The notes beneath the pieces were generated by a model. It saw only the letters and a list, made by a program, of their open reading frames with translations, was not told where the DNA came from and did not search any database. A DNA stretch of 64,000 nt from Candidatus Olsenella pullistercoris (GTDB lineage Bacteria > Actinomycetota > Coriobacteriia > Coriobacteriales > Atopobiaceae). How positions within the stretch are numbered: the first letter of the stretch is position 1; each line of letters starts with the position of its first letter. The DNA is taken from NCBI GenBank assembly GCA_019116525.1, contig DXBM01000067.1:32599-96598 (forward strand), written 5' to 3'. The position numbers and the translations under genes were made by a program. Below are positions 34,481 through 43,293 of the stretch, one piece after another.

Positions 34481-35080
34481 TCACGCCTCCCGCTCGCCGA
34501 TGAGCAGCGCCTGCTCCACGGCGACTCGCGCCGCCAGCGCGTCGACGGCCGCCTGGAGGAGCCACGCGAGCTCCGGTGCCGCGGGCGCGCCCGACTCGTC
34601 AACGAGCTCGAGCGCGGGGGCGACGGACCCCCCGTCCCCCTCCTCGGGCGAGAAGCGCCGTGCGAGCGCGGCCTCGAGGGCACCGCACACGCGGTCGTAG
34701 AGCTGCTCGAGGTCAAGCCCCGAGCTCCAGACGAGCGCGGCGAGCTCGCTCACCTGCGCGATGGAGAAGACCCGCTTGAGCGCGCAGACAAAGAGCAGCG
34801 ACGCCACGTGGCGGCGCGTGTAGCGCTTCTTGCGCGGCGCCGGGATGACCCCCTGCTTGACGTAGTTGTTGACCATCGATCCCGTGACGAGGGCCTCGCC
34901 GGGAACGGCCATGAACTCGAGCTCCTGCGAGACGAGCGTGAGCAGCTGGTCGAGGTAGAGCTCTATCCTGGGCATCTCGTGGATGCGCGAGACGTGCACC
35001 GAGCGCATCCGCTCCGCGAGGGCGCGCATGCGGTCCTCGTCGAGCTCGGGCGGGCGCGGTCCCCTGTGCTTCTCGGCCAT
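34481..35080 (-). CDS. DUF1836 family putative MerR-like regulator
   Basis: The 199-residue protein has ELYLDQLLTLVSQELEF, then VNNYVKQGVIPAPRKKRYTRRHVASLLFVCALK, a MerR-like helix-turn-helix with the DUF1836 pattern. DUF1836 proteins commonly sit beside degV genes, as here (divergent). It may regulate the divergent degV and its own operon with nhaA, using the palindromes at 35099-35132. GGAGGA precedes the ATG. Confidence 0.85.
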   Translation of the reverse strand: MAEKHRGPRPPELDEDRMRALAERMRSVHVSRIHEMPRIELYLDQLLTLVSQELEFMAVPGEALVTGSMVNNYVKQGVIPAPRKKRYTRRHVASLLFVCALKRVFSIAQVSELAALVWSSGLDLEQLYDRVCGALEAALARRFSPEEGDGGSVAPALELVDESGAPAAPELAWLLQAAVDALAARVAVEQALLIGEREA

Positions 35081-35098
35081 GCTCCTCCTGTGTTTAGC

Positions 35099-35148
35099 AT
35101 CCGTTAGCGGATAATCTAGTTCTCAAGACTAGGTCAGACGGCTATAGT
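35099..35148. promoter_or_regulatory. two palindromes and a promoter between DUF1836 and degV
   Basis: ATCCG-TTAG-CGGAT (35099-35112) and CTAGT-TCTCAAG-ACTAG (35116-35132) are adjacent dyads. TATAGT (35143-35148) is a plausible -10 for degV with a weak TTCTCA 17 bp upstream, so the second dyad would overlap the promoter. Candidate operators for the DUF1836 protein. Confidence 0.5.
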
Positions 35149-35195
35149 CAGTCTCATCATACCGAGAAGGACCGACCTCGTCACGAGGGGGAGCC

Positions 35196-36050
35196 ATGAA
35201 CGAGCAGCGCATCGCCATCATCACCGACTCTGGGACCGACGTGCCCGCCGCCTTTGTCGCCGCCCACGACGTTCGCGTGATACCGCTGCGCATCAACTAC
35301 TCCGACGGCTCCACGTACGAGAGCGGGGTGGACATCACCCCCGAGGAGGTTGTCACGCGCTTCGACGAGGAGGTGCCCGCCACGTCGCTCCCCTCGCCCC
35401 TGAGGGTCCGCGAGGCCTTCGAGCAGGCCCAGCGCGACGGCTACGTTGCCGCGGTCGCGGTGACCATCTCCTCCGGGCTCTCGGCGACCTTCGAGACCGT
35501 GGGCATGATCGCGCGTCAGATGGAGGGCTTCCCCGTCGTGATGGTGGACACCAAGAGCATCGGGGTCGCCGCCGGCCTCGTGGTCATGGAGGCCGTCCGG
35601 CAGATCGAGGCGGGCATGCCGCTCGAGCGCATCGGCAGCGTGCTCTCCGCGGTGAGCGAGCGCGTGCGCGTGTTCTTCTCGGTGCAGAAGCTCGACTTCC
35701 TGCGCAAGGGCGGGCGCATCAGCGAGACGGTCTACCGCGTGGGCTCGCTGCTCAACATCAAGCCTGTCCTCACGTGCAGCCCGCAGGGGACATACGTGAT
35801 CGAGAAGAAGGTCCGCGGCTGGCAGCATGCGCTCGATGCGCAGGTCGAGCTCGTGGCAGAGGAGGCGGCGCGCTGGGGCCAGGTGCGGCTCGCCATCTGC
35901 ACGCACGAGCCGCACCTGCGCTCCGTCCTTGAGGAGCGCCTGCGCGAGCGCGTGGGCAACGCCGTGGAGGTGCTGAGCGGAGGGCTCTCGCCCGACCTGC
36001 TCGTGCACACCGGTCCCACGATCGTTGGCATGGCGGTCATGGGGATGTAG
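35196..36050 (+). CDS. DegV-family fatty-acid-binding protein
   Basis: The 284-residue cytosolic protein binds a fatty acid. Family sequence: AIITDSGTDVPA at the start (ligand carboxylate loop), ATSLPSP, VAVTISSGLSATFE, VVMVDTKSIGVAAGL and FLRKGGRISETV. Members feed exogenous fatty acids to the FakA kinase in Gram-positives; no fakA is in this window. The gene is alone on the plus strand, divergent from the DUF1836 regulator. Confidence 0.9.
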   Translation: MNEQRIAIITDSGTDVPAAFVAAHDVRVIPLRINYSDGSTYESGVDITPEEVVTRFDEEVPATSLPSPLRVREAFEQAQRDGYVAAVAVTISSGLSATFETVGMIARQMEGFPVVMVDTKSIGVAAGLVVMEAVRQIEAGMPLERIGSVLSAVSERVRVFFSVQKLDFLRKGGRISETVYRVGSLLNIKPVLTCSPQGTYVIEKKVRGWQHALDAQVELVAEEAARWGQVRLAICTHEPHLRSVLEERLRERVGNAVEVLSGGLSPDLLVHTGPTIVGMAVMGM

Positions 36051-36051
36051 C

Positions 36052-36086
36052 CGCGGGGCCCCGCGTGCCGGCGCCAGTGCCGGCAG
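36052..36086. terminator. hairpins between convergent degV and nucleosidase genes
   Basis: CGCGGGGCCCCGCG and GCCGGC-gccagt-GCCGGC are two adjacent dyads directly after the degV stop. They are probably a bidirectional terminator without T-runs. Confidence 0.45.
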
Positions 36087-36094
36087 CCTACCGC

Positions 36095-36793
36095 CTACAG
36101 CGCGGCAACCATGTGCGCCACGATCCGCGCGCACCGGTGGGCAGCCGCCTCCTCGAACTGGGCGTAGGTCATAGCCTGGTCCTCGGCGCCCGGCTTGTCC
36201 GAGATGGCGCGCACCACCGCGAACGGCACGCCGTTGAGCGTTGCCACCTGGGCGATTGCAGCGCCCTCCATCTCACAGCACATGGCGTGGAAGGACGAGC
36301 AGATCCTGTCCCTGTCGGCCTGCTCCGCGATGAACTGGTCGCCGGACGCCACGCGCCCCTCCACGGTCCGGACCTCGGGCGCGACCGCCGCGGCGGCCTC
36401 GAGCGCCGCCCGTCGCATGAGCGCGTCGGCGACGAACTCAACGCGCTCGCGGCCGGGGATGAGGCCAGGGGCGTAGCCAAGCGGCGCCACGGAGAAGTCG
36501 TGATGGACGCAGTCGGTGGCGACCACCAGGTCGCCGACGTCAAGCCTCGCGTCGAGCGACCCCGCAACGCCCGTGTTCACGAGGTGCGTCGCGCCAAAGC
36601 GCCCCACGAGGGCCTGCGCGCAGACCGCGGCGTTCACCTTGCCAATCCCGCACCTCACGACCACCACGTCGTGCCCGGCAAGGCGCCCCTCGATGAAGTC
36701 CATGCCCAGGACCGGCGTGACCTCCGCGTCCTGCAGCAGCTCGCGCAGGAGCTCTATCTCCACGTCCATAGCGCCGATGATGCCAATCTTCAT
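36095..36793 (-). CDS. mtnN: 5'-methylthioadenosine/S-adenosylhomocysteine nucleosidase
   Basis: The 232-residue hydrolase releases adenine from MTA and SAH. MKIGIIGAMDVEIELL at the start, GKVNAAVCAQALV, FGATHLVNTGVAGSLD, CCEMEGAAIAQVA (purine/ribose contacts with the Glu pair) and RAISDKPG (catalytic Asp) match the family. GGGAGG precedes ATG 36793. Monocistronic by appearance. Confidence 0.93.
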   Translation of the reverse strand: MKIGIIGAMDVEIELLRELLQDAEVTPVLGMDFIEGRLAGHDVVVVRCGIGKVNAAVCAQALVGRFGATHLVNTGVAGSLDARLDVGDLVVATDCVHHDFSVAPLGYAPGLIPGRERVEFVADALMRRAALEAAAAVAPEVRTVEGRVASGDQFIAEQADRDRICSSFHAMCCEMEGAAIAQVATLNGVPFAVVRAISDKPGAEDQAMTYAQFEEAAAHRCARIVAHMVAAL

Positions 36794-37134
36794 GATGTGC
36801 CTCCCTTGGTGCTTCTTCCGGAAGCTTTGGACCGCCAAGCCGCCCGGAACCCGCGCCTCTTTGCTAATGGTGCCCCTTCCTGACGCTTTCTCCGCCCAAA
36901 CCGTCCGGAAGCCACACGTGGCGAGAAGCGCCTGAGGCCAGGTCGCGGGTTCTTCTCGCCATTTAGTGTAGCCGGTCGGGCGCCGGCGAGAATATCTGCA
37001 ATCAAAGACGTCACCGGGGCGTAGGCGCAAAGCGACACCTTGGGCGAGAAAAACGTCGCCGCGCGCCCACACTTTGGATTTGCAGGCGCCCGGCGACACT
37101 TTGGGCCGCAAGATTGTCGGTTGGCTCCTACGCC
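36794..37134. other. gene-free stretch with octamer-tipped inverted repeat
   Basis: This stretch has no coding potential. A 10-bp perfect inverted repeat TGGCGAGAAG / CTTCTCGCCA spans 36919-36961. Two more octamers are at 36985 and 37043. A direct repeat GCGACACYTTGGG occurs at about 37032 and 37091. It lies between the mtnN start and mscS end, so it must contain the mtnN promoter (minus strand), which was not recognised. Confidence 0.6.
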
Positions 37135-37902
37135 CTACAGCGCGCTGGCCAGCCAGTCGGCACCAGAAAGGGCACGCACCACCGCGTCCTGCGCCGCCGA
37201 GAAGACTACGTCGGGCAGCACGTGGATCTGGATCTCCCCCTGCGTACCGTAGGCCGTGAGGGCCGAGAAGACCACGCCGGTCTCGAAGGCCGGGTCGAGC
37301 CGTCCGGCCAGCGCGCGTGCCACGGCCTCGCGAATCTCGGTCGCCACGGCGTCGAGGTCCGCGCCTGGCACCACCGCCACCGGCACGCGGCAGCAGCCCA
37401 CAGTCCAGTCCGTCTCGTGCGTGAGCGCCGTGGAGCTGAGCACGGAGTTGGGAATCACCTGCACTGCGCCGCTGCGCGTGCGGACCGTGGTTGAGCGCCA
37501 GGTGACGTCGGTCACCTCGCCGGTCACCCCGCCAACGGTGACCTGGTCGCCGGGTTGGACGACCTTGCCCATCATGATGCTGATGCCGCTCACCAGGTTG
37601 GAAACGGTGTCCTGCATGCCGAGCGAGACGGCGAGCGACACCACACCGAGCCCAGTGATGATGGCGTCGGGCTTGAAGCCAAAGACTGGCTCGACCACGC
37701 TGAGCAGGGCGAGAGCCCAGATGAGGGCGCGCACGATGTTGATGAAGATCGAGGCGCTCGGCAGGCTCGAAGCGTCGAGGGCGCGCCGCATCAGGCGCAC
37801 CACCACGCGCTGCACCACGAGCGCAACCACCACGGCCACGGCCAGCATGAGCGCCTTGCCCAGCAGCGAGCCCACGTCTAACTGCACACCAAAGAGCTCC
37901 AT
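37135..37902 (-). CDS. small-conductance mechanosensitive channel (MscS family)
   Basis: The 255-residue protein has three N-terminal spans, the pore-helix region LGVVSLAVSLGMQDTVSN and the MscS beta-domain QPGDQVTVGGVTGEVTDV with TRSGAVQVIPNSVL. It is a short form that releases solutes on hypo-osmotic shock. GGAGG precedes ATG 37902. The gene starts 20 bp after the palindrome at the pcrA end. Confidence 0.9.
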   Translation of the reverse strand: MELFGVQLDVGSLLGKALMLAVAVVVALVVQRVVVRLMRRALDASSLPSASIFINIVRALIWALALLSVVEPVFGFKPDAIITGLGVVSLAVSLGMQDTVSNLVSGISIMMGKVVQPGDQVTVGGVTGEVTDVTWRSTTVRTRSGAVQVIPNSVLSSTALTHETDWTVGCCRVPVAVVPGADLDAVATEIREAVARALAGRLDPAFETGVVFSALTAYGTQGEIQIHVLPDVVFSAAQDAVVRALSGADWLASAL

Positions 37903-37922
37903 CGCATCCTCCCGCCTGGTGA

Positions 37923-37953
37923 ATGATACGAAGGGACTGTCCCTTCGTATCAT
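37923..37953. repeat. 31-bp perfect palindrome that supplies the pcrA stop codon
   Basis: ATGATACGAAGGGAC, central T, GTCCCTTCGTATCAT: identical to 19860-19890 except the centre base. On the minus strand the pcrA reading frame ends GAG GGA TGA, and that TGA is the start of the palindrome. Confidence 0.9.
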
Positions 37954-40427
37954 CCCTCTATCTTGACGATGGGGGCAAAGCCCTTGAGCAGCTTCTTCGT
38001 CTTGCCGGTGCGCGAGAAGCGCACCTCGATCGTGTCCCCCGAGGCCGAGAGCACCACCCCGGGCCCGAAGGTCTTGTGCGAGACGTGGTCCCCCGGCGAG
38101 AAGGACGCGCTCGCCCTGACCGGGTCTGGCCGCGGGGCCGCGGGCGCCGCCGGGCGCGCCGCCGCGCCGCCCGTGGAGCGCGTGCGCGAGCCGAAGACGT
38201 GCCCGCCGTAGACCTCCGACCCCCGGCCGCTGCCGAAGGTGCCGTGACGGTCCCCGCGCTTCTCCCAGCCCACGCCCGTAAAGCCCGAGGACCCCACGCC
38301 CACGCGCTCGACGTCCGCCTCGGGAATCTCGTTCAGAAAGCGGCTCGGTGGGTTGGCCTGCGCGGACCCCCAGGTGCGCCGCGTCGTGGCGTGCGTGAGG
38401 TAGAGCTTCTTGCGAGCGCGCGTGATGGCGACGTAGGCCAGGCGGCGCTCCTCCTCCACGGCGGCAGGGTCGCCCTCGTAGGAGGTGTGCGGGAAGATGC
38501 CCTCCTCCATGCCGGCAACGAACACCACCGGGAACTCCAGGCCCTTGGCCGAGTGGATGGTCATCATCGTGACCGCATGCGTCTGCCCCGCGAGCGAGTC
38601 CAGGTCCGACCTCAGCGCCAGCCACTCGATGAGCGCCGGCAGCTTCTCGGAGGCGACGGGCGGCCTGAGCGAAGCAGGCCCCGAGGCGCCGTCCCCAGAG
38701 GGCGAATCGCCTTGGCGAGCGAGCGAAGCGAGCGCTGAGCCCGTCGGGGACGGCGCCTCGGGGCCGTCGGCCCCAAGCGCCCCCGCTGCGCGCAGCTGCT
38801 CGAGCGATTCGAGCGTCTCCACCGTGTCGTGGGTCTCGTCGAACTCGGCCACGACGCCGAGGAACTCCCTGATGTTCTCGATTCGGCCGTCGGCCTCCAC
38901 GCTGTGCTCGGCCTCGAGGGCGCGCACCAGCCCCGCGCGGTCCACGATGGCCTCGACCACGTCGGCGAGCTCGCCCGAGAAGTGGCGCGCCGCCTCGATC
39001 GTGCCCGTGAACTCGGCGAGCGCGGAGCGCACCTTCGCGCCCAGGAGGCCCGTCTCGGCGATCGCCAGCTCGCAGGCCGAGAAGAACGAGACGCCCTCGT
39101 CCGCCGCCAGCTCTCGGATCCTGTTGATCGAGGTGGTGCCGATGCCGCGGCGCGGGGTGTTGACCACGCGCAGCGCGGCAACGTCGTCGTCGGGGTTCAC
39201 CACGACCTTGAGGTAGGCCATGACGTCGCGCACCTCGGCGCGGTCGAAGAAGCGTGTCCCGCCCACGATCTTGTAGGGCACGCCCGCGCGCAGGAACATG
39301 TCCTCGAGGATGCGCGACTGGGCGTTGGTGCGATAGAAGACGGCCACGTCGTCGTAGCTCGTGCCCGCGTCGTGGAGCCTCTCGATCTCCGAGCCTATCC
39401 AGCGCCCCTCGTCGCGCTCGTCGGAGGCCTGGAACACGCGGATGCGGTCCCCGTCCCCGGCGTCCGTGAACAGGCGCTTGGGCTTGCGCCGCGCGTTGTT
39501 GGCGACCACGGCGTTGGCTGCCGCCAGGATGTGGCCCGTCGAGCGGTAGTTCTGCTCAAGGCGCACCACGCGCGCGTCGGGGTAGTCCTTCTCAAAGTCG
39601 AGGATGTTCTGGATGTCCGCGCCACGCCAGCTGTAGATCGACTGGTCGTCGTCGCCCACGACCATGAGGTTCCGGTAGCGCGCAGCGAGCAGGTTGGTGA
39701 TCGCGTACTGGACGTGGTTGGTGTCCTGGTACTCGTCCACGCTGATCTGGCGGAAGCGGTCCTGGTAGCGCTCGAGCACCTCGGGGTGGCGCGACAGAAG
39801 CTCGAGCGCCTTGAGGAGCAGGTCGTCGAAGTCGAGGGCGTTCGCCTTGGCGAGGCGCGCGTCAAGCTGGCGCCAGACGCGCGCTGCGGCGCGGTCGGCC
39901 GGGTTGGACGAGCCCTCGAGCTCCTCTGGGGCGACCATGGCGTTCTTCGCCGCGGAGATCTTGGCCCGAACGGAGTTGAGCGGGTACTGCTTTGGGTCGA
40001 TGTCCAGGTCGGCCATGATCGTCTTGACCAGGCGGCGGGAGTCATCGTCGTCGTAGATGGTGAAGTTGGGGCGGTACCCCGCGAGCTCGGGGTCCTCCCG
40101 CAGCATGCGCACGCACATGGCGTGGAACGTGCAGACCCACATCCCGCGCGTGCCCCCGGGCGGTAGCAGCGCCTCGAGGCGCTCGCGCATCTCGGCAGCG
40201 GCCTTGTTGGTGAACGTGATGGCGAGGACCTGCCACGGGCGCACGCCCTCGTCGGCGATCATGTGGGCGATGCGGTACGTGAGCACGCGCGTCTTGCCCG
40301 AGCCCGCGCCCGCGAGCACGAGAAGCGGACCGCGCGTGCACTCGGCGGCCTCGCGCTGCGCGGGGTTCAGGCTCGCAAGGTCAACGGTCGGTGCCGGTGC
40401 AAACAGTGAAGTCTGGTCGTTCGCCAT
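37950..40427 (-). CDS. pcrA: UvrD/PcrA-family ATP-dependent DNA helicase
   Basis: The 825-residue superfamily 1 3'-5' helicase acts in excision repair and conflict resolution. Motifs in order: Q motif [10 protein letters not shown], Walker [30 protein letters not shown], Walker [43 protein letters not shown] and [16 protein letters not shown]. The C-terminal Tudor-like end ([22 protein letters not shown]) is present. A stretch of about 30 residues before [14 protein letters not shown] is encoded by a palindromic insertion (see 38677-38765). The stop codon comes from the 31-bp palindrome. ATG 40427 was chosen at the homology start. Confidence 0.95.
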   Translation of the reverse strand: MANDQTSLFAPAPTVDLASLNPAQREAAECTRGPLLVLAGAGSGKTRVLTYRIAHMIADEGVRPWQVLAITFTNKAAAEMRERLEALLPPGGTRGMWVCTFHAMCVRMLREDPELAGYRPNFTIYDDDDSRRLVKTIMADLDIDPKQYPLNSVRAKISAAKNAMVAPEELEGSSNPADRAAARVWRQLDARLAKANALDFDDLLLKALELLSRHPEVLERYQDRFRQISVDEYQDTNHVQYAITNLLAARYRNLMVVGDDDQSIYSWRGADIQNILDFEKDYPDARVVRLEQNYRSTGHILAAANAVVANNARRKPKRLFTDAGDGDRIRVFQASDERDEGRWIGSEIERLHDAGTSYDDVAVFYRTNAQSRILEDMFLRAGVPYKIVGGTRFFDRAEVRDVMAYLKVVVNPDDDVAALRVVNTPRRGIGTTSINRIRELAADEGVSFFSACELAIAETGLLGAKVRSALAEFTGTIEAARHFSGELADVVEAIVDRAGLVRALEAEHSVEADGRIENIREFLGVVAEFDETHDTVETLESLEQLRAAGALGADGPEAPSPTGSALASLARQGDSPSGDGASGPASLRPPVASEKLPALIEWLALRSDLDSLAGQTHAVTMMTIHSAKGLEFPVVFVAGMEEGIFPHTSYEGDPAAVEEERRLAYVAITRARKKLYLTHATTRRTWGSAQANPPSRFLNEIPEADVERVGVGSSGFTGVGWEKRGDRHGTFGSGRGSEVYGGHVFGSRTRSTGGAAARPAAPAAPRPDPVRASASFSPGDHVSHKTFGPGVVLSASGDTIEVRFSRTGKTKKLLKGFAPIVKIEG
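38677..38765. repeat. in-frame palindromic element inside pcrA
   Basis: 20-bp perfect arms (GGCCCCGAGGCGCCGTCCCC at 38677-38696 and its reverse complement at 38746-38765) surround a 49-nt core containing GGCGAATCGCC and GCGAGCGAGCG-type repeats. It is 89 bp long, the frame stays open, and the translated product is Gly/Pro/Ser/Ala-rich, placed in a loop just before a conserved segment. It is comparable in behaviour to palindromic elements that insert in genes of Rickettsia. Confidence 0.85.
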
Positions 40428-40524
40428 GCCTCGAGGTTCCTCTCGCCGATTTTTTCGCCCCCTGAGTGTAACGGGAAGCTTGGACAAAAATGACGGAACG
40501 AGCGGAACCTCGAACGGAAAGCAC

Positions 40525-40568
40525 GAGCCCCGGTCCTATACGGCAAAACCCGTAGAGGACCGGGGCTC
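40525..40568. terminator. strong hairpin between pcrA and the MarR gene
   Basis: GAGCCCCGGTCC / GGACCGGGGCTC form the stem base with CTATACGG-caaaa-CCCGTAGA above. It follows the MarR gene on the minus strand. The T-tract is poor. Its right half is part of the direct repeat at 40535-40616. Confidence 0.65.
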
Positions 40569-40616
40569 GATCAGGCCAAGACAGAACAAACAACGCTGGC
40601 GAGAAGAACGACGGCG
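40535..40616. repeat. direct repeat flanking the MarR/PTS block, copy 1
   Basis: 82 bp that recur at 45545-45616 in the same orientation. The first 40 bp (CCTATACGGCAAAACCCG... to CTCGATCA) and the last 30 (CAACGCTGGCGAGAAGAACG...) match; copy 1 has 10 extra bases between. It contains a GGCGAGAA octamer at 40598. Confidence 0.85.
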
Positions 40617-40618
40617 TG

Positions 40619-41065
40619 CTACTTCTTGTCGTCGTCCTTGAAGATGCCCTCTTTGTCGTAGGTGAGGCTGTAGGCAATCTCGAGGCCACGCAGGAGCTCG
40701 CGGGCGTCGTGCTCGCCCATCTTGCTCAGCGTGGCAGCCAAGCTTGAGACGCCCGAGGAGCTGTGGTCGTGGGCGTGGTCGCGCCCCTTGTCGGTGCAGC
40801 GCACGATCACGCGGCGACGGTCCTTGGTGTCCTGCTCGCGGATGACGTAGCCCTTCTCCTCGAGCGAGTCGATGATCCTCGTCATGCGCGGGCGCGTGTA
40901 GCCAAGCGTGTTGGCAAGCTCAGAGGGGGTCATGTCGGCGTGGCGCGAGAGGTACTCGAGCACTGGGTCCTCGCCCATGGACATGCCGTACGCGGTGCCA
41001 ATGGAGCCCTTGGCAACACCGCGCGAATACATGATGAGCTTCTTTGCCGCGTCCTCGTAGTCCAT
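40619..41065 (-). CDS. MarR-family transcriptional regulator
   Basis: The 148-residue winged-helix regulator has MTPSELANTLGYTRPRMTRIIDSLEEKGYV (split here only by description) as recognition region and QDTKDRRRVIVRCTDKG as wing, the MarR pattern. The open frame extends to 41227, but the homologous part starts at ATG 41065. The dyad GTTAATACTAAC at 41132-41143 upstream and related GTTAACTATTAAC sites upstream of the PTS genes suggest it controls both; this is inference. The C-terminus is acidic and lysine-rich. Confidence 0.85.
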   Translation of the reverse strand: MDYEDAAKKLIMYSRGVAKGSIGTAYGMSMGEDPVLEYLSRHADMTPSELANTLGYTRPRMTRIIDSLEEKGYVIREQDTKDRRRVIVRCTDKGRDHAHDHSSSGVSSLAATLSKMGEHDARELLRGLEIAYSLTYDKEGIFKDDDKK

Positions 41066-41131
41066 CGCCGTGAAGCGCCTTCCCTCCCTCAGGTTTGCCG
41101 GATGCGCCGCGCAGGCGCTTTTCTGTAGTTC

Positions 41132-41143
41132 GTTAATACTAAC
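41132..41143. promoter_or_regulatory. candidate MarR operator
   Basis: GTTAATACTAAC (arms GTTA/TAAC) lies 67 bp upstream of the MarR start, in an AT-rich patch followed by AACAACTTT. It resembles the GTTAACTATTAAC dyad ahead of the PTS operon. Confidence 0.4.
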
Positions 41144-41168
41144 AACTTTCGCGCCGTTTGGCACGTCC

Positions 41169-42014
41169 CTACCCCCTTTCGAGAATCGAGAATATCGTCT
41201 CGGCAAAGCCGTCATGGTCGTTGTCAAGGGCGGTCACGCGCGCGGCGGCGGAGCGCACCTCTGCCGGGGCGTTGGCCATCGCCCAGCTCTCGGGCACCGC
41301 GCACAGCATGTCGAGGTCGTTGCGGCCGTCCCCGAGGGCAACGGCGTCCTCCTGAGCCACGCCCAGGTGCTCGCAGACCGCCCGGATTCCCTCCGTCTTG
41401 CTCGCCTGGCCGTCCATGACCTCGCACAGGATGGGAGAGGAGCGCACGACCTTGAGGTTGGGAAAAGCAGCGCCCACCTCGCGTTCCGCCCGCTCCACGA
41501 CAGCCGGCTCCCCCACCAGCAAGAACTTGTGGAGCCCGCGCTCAGAGAAGTGCTCCTCGAGCGTCCCTTCGACCGATTCAACGCCCACGATCTTCTCCTC
41601 GCGAGAAACCCGTGGATTCGTGCGGTCGAACGTCACCCACGTGTGATAGCCGTACGCCATGCAGCACGCCTCCGGGACGGCGCAGGCAACGTAGTCGCGC
41701 ACCTCGAGCGCGCACCCGAGCGGGATCGGCCGGCTCAGGAGCTCCGCGCCCGCGGCATCGAGCACGTACGCGCCGCTGTAGCACACCACCGGCCCTGCGT
41801 TTGCGAGCTCCCGGCGAATGTCCGCCAGCGCCTCCGGCATGCGCGCCGAGACGAGCACGAGCGGAACGCCCCGCTCCGCAAGCGCGCGCGACGCCTCGGC
41901 CGCGCGCGGCGTCACGCGATGCTCGGAGTCGAGCAGCGTCCCGTCAACGTCCGTGAAGACCACGCTGGGAAGGCCCGCCGTCCGTCGCAGCCCCTGGCCG
42001 CTCCCCCGTGTCAT
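41169..42014 (-). CDS. Cof-type HAD-IIB hydrolase
   Basis: The 281-residue phosphatase of the haloacid dehalogenase superfamily, subclass IIB, has motif I FTDVDGTLLDSE, motif II VLVSAR, motif III Lys in GQASKTEGIRAV and motif IV ALGDGRNDLDML. These enzymes dephosphorylate sugar phosphates or nucleotides; here downstream of a PTS it may limit sugar-phosphate stress. It overlaps the upstream membrane protein gene by 4 bp (ATGA). Confidence 0.9.
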   Translation of the reverse strand: MTRGSGQGLRRTAGLPSVVFTDVDGTLLDSEHRVTPRAAEASRALAERGVPLVLVSARMPEALADIRRELANAGPVVCYSGAYVLDAAGAELLSRPIPLGCALEVRDYVACAVPEACCMAYGYHTWVTFDRTNPRVSREEKIVGVESVEGTLEEHFSERGLHKFLLVGEPAVVERAEREVGAAFPNLKVVRSSPILCEVMDGQASKTEGIRAVCEHLGVAQEDAVALGDGRNDLDMLCAVPESWAMANAPAEVRSAAARVTALDNDHDGFAETIFSILERG

Positions 42015-42331
42015 GCCCGGTCCCTCTCGTTCTTCTCGTCAAGGTCGACTCCCGCCTGAGCGAGCAGGGCCCGAACGTTCTTCTTGGCGTTGGTGGTGCC
42101 CACCTTGAGAACGACGGCCACGACGGCACCGACGAGCAGAACGACGACGCCCAGAACGCCGAAGGCCACGCCGCCCCCGCCGTAGAAGCCCCAGTAGCCC
42201 ACGATGAAGCCGGCGGCAAGAAGCGAGTAGCCGATTCTCAGCCAGACGTTCAGCCGCTGGATGGCGTCGGTCTGGAGCTTTGCCTCGCGCACGAAGTCCT
42301 CAGGGGACCAGTTGGAAGTGTCGAGTGCCAT
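42011..42331 (-). CDS. small two-span membrane protein
   Basis: The 106-residue protein has a soluble N-terminal helix (SPEDFVREAKLQTDAIQRLN), two spans (YSLLAAGFIVGYWGFYG and VAFGVLGVVVLLVGAVVAVVL) and a charged tail rich in Lys/Asp. Family not recognised. It is translationally coupled to the HAD hydrolase and separated from the PTS operon by a hairpin at 42354-42388. Confidence 0.75.
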   Translation of the reverse strand: MALDTSNWSPEDFVREAKLQTDAIQRLNVWLRIGYSLLAAGFIVGYWGFYGGGGVAFGVLGVVVLLVGAVVAVVLKVGTTNAKKNVRALLAQAGVDLDEKNERDRA

Positions 42332-42353
42332 GGTGCGTCCTCTCTATGGGTGA

Positions 42354-42388
42354 GCCCGGACCGCAGGAAGGGGAGCTGCGGTCCGGGC
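42354..42388 (-). terminator. hairpin after the PTS operon
   Basis: GCCCGGACCGCA and TGCGGTCCGGGC form a perfect 12-bp stem with an 11-nt loop, 54 bp after the IID stop on the minus strand. No T-run; probably an mRNA 3'-end stabiliser or weak terminator. Confidence 0.6.
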
Positions 42389-42441
42389 GAGCTGGAGCTT
42401 CGAAGGAGTTCCCGGATTCCTTGCGCAGTAGACGTGACTGC

Positions 42442-43293
42442 CTAGGCGGTGGGCGCGGCGATGGTGGCGGCGCCGAAGAAGCCAACGGCAGCGCCGATGA
42501 AGGCGATCACGAGCAGGATGAGCATCGTGACGATCGGGCTGACCTTCTTCTTGGTCATGAGCCACCAGCAGAGGATGGTGAAGCCGAGCGGGAGCAGCTT
42601 GGGATAGATGCCGTCAAGCGTGCCCTGGAGCGTGCCGCCGCCAGGAAGGACGAGCGAGGTGGAGATGGAGACCCACGTGGCGCAGACGGCGCCGATGACC
42701 ATGGTGCCGATCATGACGATGGCGTCGCGAAGCGCCGTGGCGTTGGGGCCGACGAGCGCCTCGACCGCGGCGCCACCGAGGTCGTAGCCGCGGTAGTACG
42801 CAAGGCGCATGCCGAAGTAGGCGAGCAGGTTCCACACCACGATGTAGAAGATGGCGCCGAGCGGGCTTCCGCCCTCGGAGAGGCCCATCGCGATGCCGAG
42901 CAGAATCGGGATGAGCGTGCCCACGATCAGCGAGTCGCCGATGCCGGCGAGCGGGCCCATGAGGCCGGCGCGAATGCCGTTGATGGTCTCGTCGTCGATG
43001 GCCTCGCCGTTGGCGCGGGCCTCCTCGAGGCCAACGGTCACGCCGACGATCATGGAGCCGATCTGCGGCTCGGTGTTGAAGAACGCCGAGTAGGTGGTGA
43101 GGGCCTTCTGCTGGTCCTCCTTCTTGTCGTAGAGGTCCTCCACGATGGGCAGCATCGAGACCAGATAGCCAAAGGTCTGCATGTGCTCCTGCGAGAAGCA
43201 CGTAAGGTTGCCGTAGTACCAGTTGCGGAAGGACTTGGCGAGGGCCTTCTTGGAGACCTTCCTGCCGCTCTGAGCAGTGGTGTTCTCAGCCAT
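42442..43293 (-). CDS. mannose-family PTS component IID
   Basis: The 283-residue IID membrane subunit has FRNWYYGNLTCFSQEHMQ, GLEEARANGE, the conserved GLMGPLAGIGDSL and a C-terminal set of spans. With IIC it forms the sugar channel. ATG 43293 overlaps the IIC stop. It completes the order IIA-IIB-IIC-IID, typical of the mannose/N-acetylgalactosamine/glucoselysine group; the sugar cannot be decided from sequence. Confidence 0.92.
   Translation of the reverse strand: MAENTTAQSGRKVSKKALAKSFRNWYYGNLTCFSQEHMQTFGYLVSMLPIVEDLYDKKEDQQKALTTYSAFFNTEPQIGSMIVGVTVGLEEARANGEAIDDETINGIRAGLMGPLAGIGDSLIVGTLIPILLGIAMGLSEGGSPLGAIFYIVVWNLLAYFGMRLAYYRGYDLGGAAVEALVGPNATALRDAIVMIGTMVIGAVCATWVSISTSLVLPGGGTLQGTLDGIYPKLLPLGFTILCWWLMTKKKVSPIVTMLILLVIAFIGAAVGFFGAATIAAPTA

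Noticed and set aside
31357..34503. 1048-codon open frame on the plus strand
   Set aside because: Antisense to Asp23, DUF2273, AmaP and nhaA genes, rich in His/Arg/Asp/Val, no family signal.
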